A stretch of DNA of 38,836 nucleotides, taken from Bacteroidales bacterium. Lineage in GTDB: Bacteria; Bacteroidota; Bacteroidia; Bacteroidales; GCA-2748055. Made by a program: the position numbers and the translations under genes. Numbering within the stretch: position 1 is the first letter of the stretch; each line of letters opens with the position of its first letter. A model generated the notes under the pieces. That model was not told the DNA's origin. It saw only the letters and a program-made list of their open reading frames with translations, and made no database searches. Positions 34,159 to 38,836 of the stretch are shown piece by piece. The stretch covers positions 1 to 38,836 of the forward strand of contig JAGLOO010000038.1 in assembly GCA_023138875.1 (NCBI GenBank). The letters are read 5' to 3'.

Positions 34159-34752
34159 TTAAAACCAGCCAAACTTAAAACTGAGGAAACCACCAGGGCC
34201 TGACAGATCACCGGACTTATAACCATGCAGGTGCTCATCAACACCTGTAAAAAGGTTATAGGAAGCACCTGCCCCGATCCTGAAATACCTGGTCAGGTTC
34301 AACTCCACCTCAACGGTTGGAGCCAGTGTAAAAATTTTATCCCGGATAAATGGATAATATCCTTCGTATTGCGTGATCCCGAATTCACCCCAACCGATCA
34401 ATGTGGAAATACTGACATGAATGGGCTTCTCCCCGAAAAGGGTATATCCTAGCCAGAAACCTCCATGACCGAGGCTCAGCCGATTATTGGTATTGTTGTT
34501 TACATAATCCGGAATCGCATTGGTGAGCCCAAGCCCGTAACCACCAAAGAAAAAATCATTCAGCAGGACACCACCACCACCACCCATCATATGAGCAAAT
34601 TCTCCCGCAACCCCTGTAAATTGCATAAACGGACCTCCCATACCGGAGATTCGAAGTTCCTTATTGTCAAAAATCGTCTGGTACTCCTTATCCTGGGAAA
34701 ATGCAGCAAATGTGACAGTCAGGATAACCAGTAAGAAAGTCGCTTTTTTCAT
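34159..34752 (-). CDS. Small secreted, probably outer-membrane barrel, protein
   Basis: The 197-residue protein has a signal peptide (MKKATFLLVILTVTFAAFSQ) and then alternating, glycine-rich strands (ISGMGGPFMQFTGVAG, GGGGGVLLNDFFFGGYGLG) ending with the aromatic FLSFKFGWF. That is compatible with a small outer-membrane barrel. No named family is recognised with certainty. It is the third gene after the ECF sigma factor and anti-sigma candidate (64-base gap) and may be one of their targets or part of their operon. Confidence 0.65.
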   Translation of the reverse strand: MKKATFLLVILTVTFAAFSQDKEYQTIFDNKELRISGMGGPFMQFTGVAGEFAHMMGGGGGVLLNDFFFGGYGLGLTNAIPDYVNNNTNNRLSLGHGGFWLGYTLFGEKPIHVSISTLIGWGEFGITQYEGYYPFIRDKIFTLAPTVEVELNLTRYFRIGAGASYNLFTGVDEHLHGYKSGDLSGPGGFLSFKFGWF

Positions 34753-34816
34753 GATATTGTATTTAAATTTCCTCTATAAAGACAACATCATTTTGGAGAG
34801 GTTGCATGCTGGCAGA

Positions 34817-35890
34817 TTATTCCGATCCTTCAATGGGAGTTGACAATGAAAATCTCCTGGATTTAAACCGGATTCCCGATACGTCACCCTCTTCATTCCT
34901 GGAGGCCAGGAGAGACAAATCGGCCCCGGTTACCCTGTTGATGCCCCTGATTCCAGCATTGGCAATGTTCCAGATGGAAATTTCATTTTCTTCGGTGTAA
35001 TCATCAAACAATTCCTGCAGGTCCAAGTCTGCCAGCTGAGAAAAAGAAAAACTGGACATGTGTATGGAAGCCGGTGGAATTTCAATGGGCCTGATCTGAT
35101 CATACCTGCCGCTATTTATGAACCCTGTGGCGCTGTGAGCAGTGCCGGCTATCCGCACCGGCCGGGGCTGAGTATGCTGCTGACGCACCTGGCTGACTGT
35201 ATCAGCCTTCTCTGAGGTTTCTCCGGCGCCATTTTTTATCCCCGTCAATTCCGGAGGATCGGGATTTTTCTTAATTGAAAGATAAACCGGGTAATCTGCC
35301 AGTATCACTTTTTCCTCCAATACGGATTGGTCCGTTTCGGCAGGCTGAATGGTTGATGCCTTCTCAACCAGGGCCGGTTCCTGGACAGCTGTATCGATCC
35401 TTAACAGGGTGACGAGCAGAGTGATAACAGCAGCTGATGAAACAACACTCAGCCATATCACCCTTCTGTTGAGACCTTTCTTTTTCTTTAACTGATCTTT
35501 TCCGGTGAAGGCAACGGGGGCAGCCATTAGCTTTGTCTTCTGCCAGTCCATCCATTCCCGGTTTTTATCTCCATCCTTCGTCACCATGGATTCATGGTCT
35601 TTTTCCTGCCTGCCGGTCAGGTCGCCCTCAAGCCTGGCAACGGAAAAAAGATCAAAATTTGTTTCCGTGAGCATCGACGCAGCATTTGGAAATTCCTTTT
35701 TTAACTGTTCCCTGCCTGGAAAGGGTATCTTATATTTTTCCAGTATCCAGGGTTCCATTGCAGCCAATCCCTCCGTACAATCCGGATTCAATAACAGAAA
35801 ATCACCGACCGCCTGCTGATCTTCAACGGTTAACCTGCCTTCAAGCAGGTCAAGGAGATACGCCTCGTAGTTATTTCTGTTAATATCCAT
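34817..35890 (-). CDS. Membrane anti-sigma factor candidate
   Basis: A 357-residue protein with an N-terminal cytoplasmic part that begins INRNNYEAYLLDLLEGRLTVEDQQAVGDFLLLNPDC, resembling an anti-sigma helical domain. One membrane helix lies at about 144-164 (VIWLSVVSSAAVITLLVTLL), and a long low-complexity, probably periplasmic, part follows. No metal-binding HxxxCxxC motif of ZAS domains is seen. It begins 2 bases after the ECF sigma factor stop, the classical position for the cognate anti-sigma factor. Assignment rests mainly on this context; sequence support is moderate. Confidence 0.6.
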   Translation of the reverse strand: MDINRNNYEAYLLDLLEGRLTVEDQQAVGDFLLLNPDCTEGLAAMEPWILEKYKIPFPGREQLKKEFPNAASMLTETNFDLFSVARLEGDLTGRQEKDHESMVTKDGDKNREWMDWQKTKLMAAPVAFTGKDQLKKKKGLNRRVIWLSVVSSAAVITLLVTLLRIDTAVQEPALVEKASTIQPAETDQSVLEEKVILADYPVYLSIKKNPDPPELTGIKNGAGETSEKADTVSQVRQQHTQPRPVRIAGTAHSATGFINSGRYDQIRPIEIPPASIHMSSFSFSQLADLDLQELFDDYTEENEISIWNIANAGIRGINRVTGADLSLLASRNEEGDVSGIRFKSRRFSLSTPIEGSE

Positions 35891-35892
35891 GC

Positions 35893-36378
35893 TTATATTA
35901 CCTGTTCCATGCTTCCGATGAAGTTCTTCAAATAGACCCTGGCCCTGTAGATGTATACCTTCACCTGGGATTCTGATAAACCTGATATTTCCGCTATTTC
36001 TCTGTATGAATATCCTTCATAATCCCTTAACATCACCACAGCCTTCTGGTCATCCGGCAGGTTTTCAACTGCCCTCTCCAACACCTCTCCAAGATCCGAA
36101 TACTGCCTGGTATGAGACGGTTCATTCACCGAAACCAGATCCACATCTGAATATCTTTTTTCTTTCCTGATATAGTCGATCATGGCATGATAGGCTGAGG
36201 TAAAGAGGTACGATTTCACTTTTAATGCCGATACATCTTCGAGTTTCACCCACAGTTTTTCATAGGTGTCCTGGATGATGTCCCGAGCCATATGCTCATC
36301 CTTCAGGTTTTTCAAAACAAACCTGTACAGATTGTCGGCATATGTATCTACTGCCTTGTTGTACTCCTCTACCGTCAT
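35893..36378 (-). CDS. ECF-type RNA polymerase sigma factor
   Basis: A 161-residue protein from the chosen start. It has region 2 (YADNLYRFVLKNLKDEHMARDIIQDTYEKLW, in part, about 12-45) and region 4 (LPDDQKAVVMLRDYEGYSYREIAEISGLSESQVKVYIYRAR, in part, about 107-150). I chose the Met at 36378, because homologues begin M-T-x-x-E-Y-N-K; the frame also has an ATG at 36441 that would add 21 residues unlike the family. It is followed after 2 bases by the anti-sigma candidate, with which it should form an operon, and is divergent from the TetR gene. Stimulus and regulon are unknown. Confidence 0.85.
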   Translation of the reverse strand: MTVEEYNKAVDTYADNLYRFVLKNLKDEHMARDIIQDTYEKLWVKLEDVSALKVKSYLFTSAYHAMIDYIRKEKRYSDVDLVSVNEPSHTRQYSDLGEVLERAVENLPDDQKAVVMLRDYEGYSYREIAEISGLSESQVKVYIYRARVYLKNFIGSMEQVI

Positions 36379-36458
36379 TGAACCAGAATGGTTAGCGCTT
36401 ATAGGACGATGATTTTGATTGAAAGTTACACTGAAAAACAAAATAAATTAAAAAAGAC

Positions 36459-36490
36459 TTGACTTTTTGATTTCGAATCATTTATCTTTG
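36459..36490 (+). promoter_or_regulatory. Promoter of the TetR/LolA/permease operon
   Basis: TTG (36459-36461), 21 bases and TATCTTTG (36483-36490) match TTG-N20-21-TAnnTTTG. Between the boxes lies TGATT-TCG-AATCA (36468-36480), another small palindrome. Confidence 0.7.
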
Positions 36491-36506
36491 ACTAAACGTT
36501 CAGTCA
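36489..36506. promoter_or_regulatory. TetR-type operator
   Basis: TGACTAAACGTTCAGTCA is an 18-bp palindrome with only one mismatched pair (positions 6 and 13). It starts at the end of the -7 box and ends 6 bases before the TetR start codon, so binding should block transcription. Confidence 0.8.
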
Positions 36507-36512
36507 TTAATT

Positions 36513-37106
36513 ATGTCACCAAGAACACAGAAGCAATTTGAAGAGATGCGTGAATCCCGCAGGCAACAGATCATGGAAGCCGCGCTAAAGATGTTTGCTA
36601 CAGAAGGGTATGGACACTGTTCAATATCAAAATTAGCGAGCCATGCAGGGATCTCAAAAGGGCTGATGTACAACTACTTTGAAAGCAAGGAAGCGTTGCT
36701 TGCCGCGATCATTGAACATGGGATGAACGATATCATGGATCTGTTCGATCCCGATCACGATGGGATTCTGGAATCTGATGAACTGGTCGTTTTCATCAGG
36801 AAAGTGTTTGCTGCAATGCGTAACCACCAGGAATACTGGATCCTCTTCATCAGTGTGATACTTCAGCCCGGTGTAAGAGAGTTGCTGATAGATAAGCCGG
36901 TCTTCAAATATATGGAGCAGTTCACCACCATGCTTTTGGAGTATTTCGAGAAGAAAGGATTTGAAGACCCGTACCTGGAAGTCCTTACACTTTCAGCACT
37001 AATTGAAGGGTTTGGAGTCCTGTTGATTTATGCATACCCGACCATGCAAATCCCCGATGAAATGCTTCAGAAATATGAAAACAGGATCATCGATATGTAC
37101 AAATAG
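36513..37106 (+). CDS. TetR/AcrR-family regulator
   Basis: The 197-residue protein has the N-terminal TetR helix-turn-helix (RRQQIMEAALKMFATEGYGHC, then SISKLASHAGISKGLMYNYFESKEALL, about 15-62) and a helical ligand domain (about 65-197) with no recognised ligand motif. It is the first gene of a likely operon with the LolA-like gene (14-base gap) and the permease. An operator is visible just upstream, so it probably represses its own operon. The likely subject is an export or lipid-transport system. Confidence 0.9.
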   Translation: MSPRTQKQFEEMRESRRQQIMEAALKMFATEGYGHCSISKLASHAGISKGLMYNYFESKEALLAAIIEHGMNDIMDLFDPDHDGILESDELVVFIRKVFAAMRNHQEYWILFISVILQPGVRELLIDKPVFKYMEQFTTMLLEYFEKKGFEDPYLEVLTLSALIEGFGVLLIYAYPTMQIPDEMLQKYENRIIDMYK

Positions 37107-37120
37107 TAACTAAATCAATT

Positions 37121-37894
37121 ATGAATCAAATAATGAAACCAACGATGGCCACGCTATGTACCCTTTTTTTCACAGGGATTTTCACTTTGGGTATGGGCCA
37201 GGAGATAACGCCAAAGGATATTATCAGGAAAGCCGACGATAGATTCAATGGAGAAAAAACCAGCAATAGCCTGATGGCCATGACCATCGTAAGGCCTACC
37301 TGGGAACGTACCGTTGAATTCAAGAGCTGGACCAGTGGCAGGGACTATTCGCTCACCCTGATCACTGCCCCTGCCAGGGATAAAGGCCAAACTTTCCTGA
37401 AGCGTAAAAATGAAATGTGGAACTGGAATCCAACCATCAGCAGGTTGATCAAGCTTCCGCCTTCCATGATGTCACAGGGCTGGATGGGATCGGACTATAC
37501 CAATGACGATATCCTGAAGGAATCTTCCGTTGTAAATGATTATGATCATGAGATTAGCGGGGAAGAGATGGTGGATGGACGAACCTGTTATAAGATAAAG
37601 ATGGTTGCAAAAGAGGAGGCTGCCGTGATCTGGGGCCACCAGATCCGGTGGATCGATAAGAAAGACTTCCTCTTCCTGAAATCTGAACTGTATGACGAAG
37701 ATGGTTATCTCATACGAACCGAACTTGGTCTGGATATAAAAAGCATGGATGGCCGTTTAATACCCACCCGGCTGGAGCTGATCCCCGCCGAAGAAGAGGG
37801 CCATAAAACCATCGTGGAAATCAAGGAAATAATATTCAATAAACCCATCAACGACAGCTTCTTTTCACAACAGAATATGAAAAGGGTCCGCTAA
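37121..37894 (+). CDS. LolA-like outer-membrane lipoprotein-sorting protein
   Basis: The 257-residue protein has a signal peptide ending near residue 26 (IFTLGMGQEI) and a LolA-like beta-sheet body (about 30-257): DIIRKADDRFNGEKTSNSLMAMTI, FLKRKNEMWNWNPTISRLIKLPPSMMSQGWMGSD and GHQIRWIDKKDFLFLKSELYD. The pattern WNWNPTISRLIKLPPSMMSQ is typical of the LolA-like group found next to LolCE/FtsX permeases. It should carry a lipid or lipoprotein in the periplasm. It follows the TetR gene by 14 bases and precedes the permease by 10. Confidence 0.85.
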   Translation: MNQIMKPTMATLCTLFFTGIFTLGMGQEITPKDIIRKADDRFNGEKTSNSLMAMTIVRPTWERTVEFKSWTSGRDYSLTLITAPARDKGQTFLKRKNEMWNWNPTISRLIKLPPSMMSQGWMGSDYTNDDILKESSVVNDYDHEISGEEMVDGRTCYKIKMVAKEEAAVIWGHQIRWIDKKDFLFLKSELYDEDGYLIRTELGLDIKSMDGRLIPTRLELIPAEEEGHKTIVEIKEIIFNKPINDSFFSQQNMKRVR

Positions 37895-37904
37895 TACTTT
37901 TGCT

Positions 37905-38836
37905 ATGAGGAATTTAATGATTGCCTGGCGAAACCTATGGAGGAACAGACGACGTACACTGATTACCTCGGCATCTATCTTTTTCGCCGTTATCTTCGCC
38001 CTCTTTTTCAGGTCCCTTCAGCTGGGTTCCTACGATAAGATGTTCCGGAATGCCATTGAATCCTACACCGGATATGTCCAGGTGCAACATCAGGACTTCT
38101 GGGATGAGAAGATTGTTGACAATACCTTTCATTTTGATCCTGTCCTGGATCAGCAAATCCGTGAAGATGAAAATGTGTTGGCCACTGTTCCCCGCTTTGA
38201 ATCATTTGCCCTTGCTTCCAACGGTCCGCAAACCAAGGGAGTCCTTGTGATGGGTATTGATCCAGAAAAGGAGAACTATCTTTCAAAGATCACCGACAAA
38301 ATGGTGAAATACAGGCTGACCCCGGAAACCATCGACAGGATCCAGGGAGATCCGAACATCCCCCAAAAGGTAAAGGAGCTCACCGGTCTCTTAGAGAACA
38401 ATTCCTATACCAGCGCCTCCAGGCTTCAACTGGACCTGGGGATCCCCGACAAAGAAGCTCATGACGTTATGCCTGCTATTGAACGACATTCTAAATTCGA
38501 AAACGGGCATATCCTGGCCGGAGAGCCGGGTGTCTGGTTGGGAGACCGATTGTCCAAATACCTCCAGCTGGGGATCGGCGATACGATTGTACTGATCAGT
38601 CAGGGATACCATGCCACCACGGCTGTGGGGAAATATGAGATCAAAGGTATTGTCAAACTGCCATTGCCGAACATTGATAACAAGATCGTTTACCTTCCCC
38701 TGGATATCTGCCAGGATTTGTTCAATGCAGAAGGTAACCTCACATCACTAGCACTTCATGTGAATAATAACGAGGATAAGGCCATTATGGAGACCGTTGA
38801 AAGGATCAGTGAGATCATTCCTGAAAATCAACGGGT
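37905..38836 (+). CDS. FtsX/LolE-type ABC transporter permease, 3' end cut by the window
   Basis: The frame opens with ATG 37905 and has no stop before the window ends, giving at least 310 residues. It starts MRNLMIAWRNLWRNRRRTLI, then a hydrophobic helix (SASIFFAVIFALFFRSLQLG, about 21-40) and a MacB-like periplasmic region, in the usual order for MacB/LolCE permeases. The reading frame is coherent throughout. It is the third gene of the TetR/LolA operon; the ATPase subunit should follow beyond the window. The substrate is probably a lipid or lipoprotein, by inference from its LolA-like neighbour. Confidence 0.85.
   Translation, partial: MRNLMIAWRNLWRNRRRTLITSASIFFAVIFALFFRSLQLGSYDKMFRNAIESYTGYVQVQHQDFWDEKIVDNTFHFDPVLDQQIREDENVLATVPRFESFALASNGPQTKGVLVMGIDPEKENYLSKITDKMVKYRLTPETIDRIQGDPNIPQKVKELTGLLENNSYTSASRLQLDLGIPDKEAHDVMPAIERHSKFENGHILAGEPGVWLGDRLSKYLQLGIGDTIVLISQGYHATTAVGKYEIKGIVKLPLPNIDNKIVYLPLDICQDLFNAEGNLTSLALHVNNNEDKAIMETVERISEIIPENQR

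Noticed and set aside
36379-36441. Longer N-terminus of the ECF sigma factor.
   Set aside because: The 21 extra residues do not resemble the family, while the internal Met gives the usual M-T-x-x-E-Y-N-K start.

Overview
The window looks like chromosomal DNA from an anaerobic or fermentative member of the Bacteroidota, probably Bacteroidales/Marinilabiliales-like. Supporting signs are promoters of the Bacteroidota type (TTG, about 20 nt, TAnnTTTG) rather than -35/-10 boxes, mostly weak Shine-Dalgarno sequences, a type IX secretion C-terminal tail, BlaI/M56-TonB pairs, reg_prop/Y_Y_Y sensors, an ECF sigma plus membrane anti-sigma pair, and a trimeric [FeFe]-hydrogenase. No rRNA, tRNA or CRISPR array was seen. 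The identification rests on gene content and motifs read by eye, with no database search.

Layout. 1-1000: relatively AT-rich, with the 3' part of an IS4-type transposase broken by an amber codon and an unrecognised ORF beside it. 1185-6000: TonB protein, secreted YD-repeat protein, membrane protein, membrane-anchored LuxR regulator with a ProX-like tRNA-editing enzyme, and a small membrane protein. 6045-6132: a large imperfect palindrome between convergent genes. 6142-9602: hydCBA, an NADH-linked (possibly electron-bifurcating) [FeFe]-hydrogenase, with two Rex-like operators upstream. 9881-11699: BlaI repressor and M56-TonB sensor protease under a promoter overlapped by two tandem palindromes, closed by a strong terminator. 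11707-13098: a TPR pseudogene and, just after it, a 370-bp MITE-like element with 19-bp terminal inverted repeats and a perfect 10-bp target duplication. 13150-16217: DUF2721 protein and a DUF3160 protein exported by type IX secretion. 16348-22526: an SRPBCC protein, a 1548-residue sensor (two solute-binding domains, reg_prop propeller, Y_Y_Y, transmembrane helix, coiled coil, SpoIIE/PP2C phosphatase) and an outer-membrane barrel with a Pro-Glu-Val repeat. 22578-27126: PepE, AsmA-like protein and a histidine kinase. 27145-34061 (minus): rsgA, hybrid histidine kinase, AIM24-like protein, mnmH and a U32 protein. 34159-36441 (minus): secreted barrel, anti-sigma candidate and ECF sigma factor. 36459-38836: TetR regulator with a clear palindromic operator, LolA-like protein and the start of an FtsX/LolE-type permease.

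How the genes work together. The hydrogenase would dispose of NADH (and perhaps ferredoxin) electrons as H2, with Rex sensing the NADH/NAD+ ratio. BlaI/M56-TonB, ECF/anti-sigma and TetR/LolA/permease are three separate envelope-response modules. The least familiar item is the 1548-residue sensor: it would couple periplasmic small-solute binding to a cytoplasmic PP2C-type phosphatase in one chain. The clearest structure outside genes is the MITE-like element at 12719-13088.
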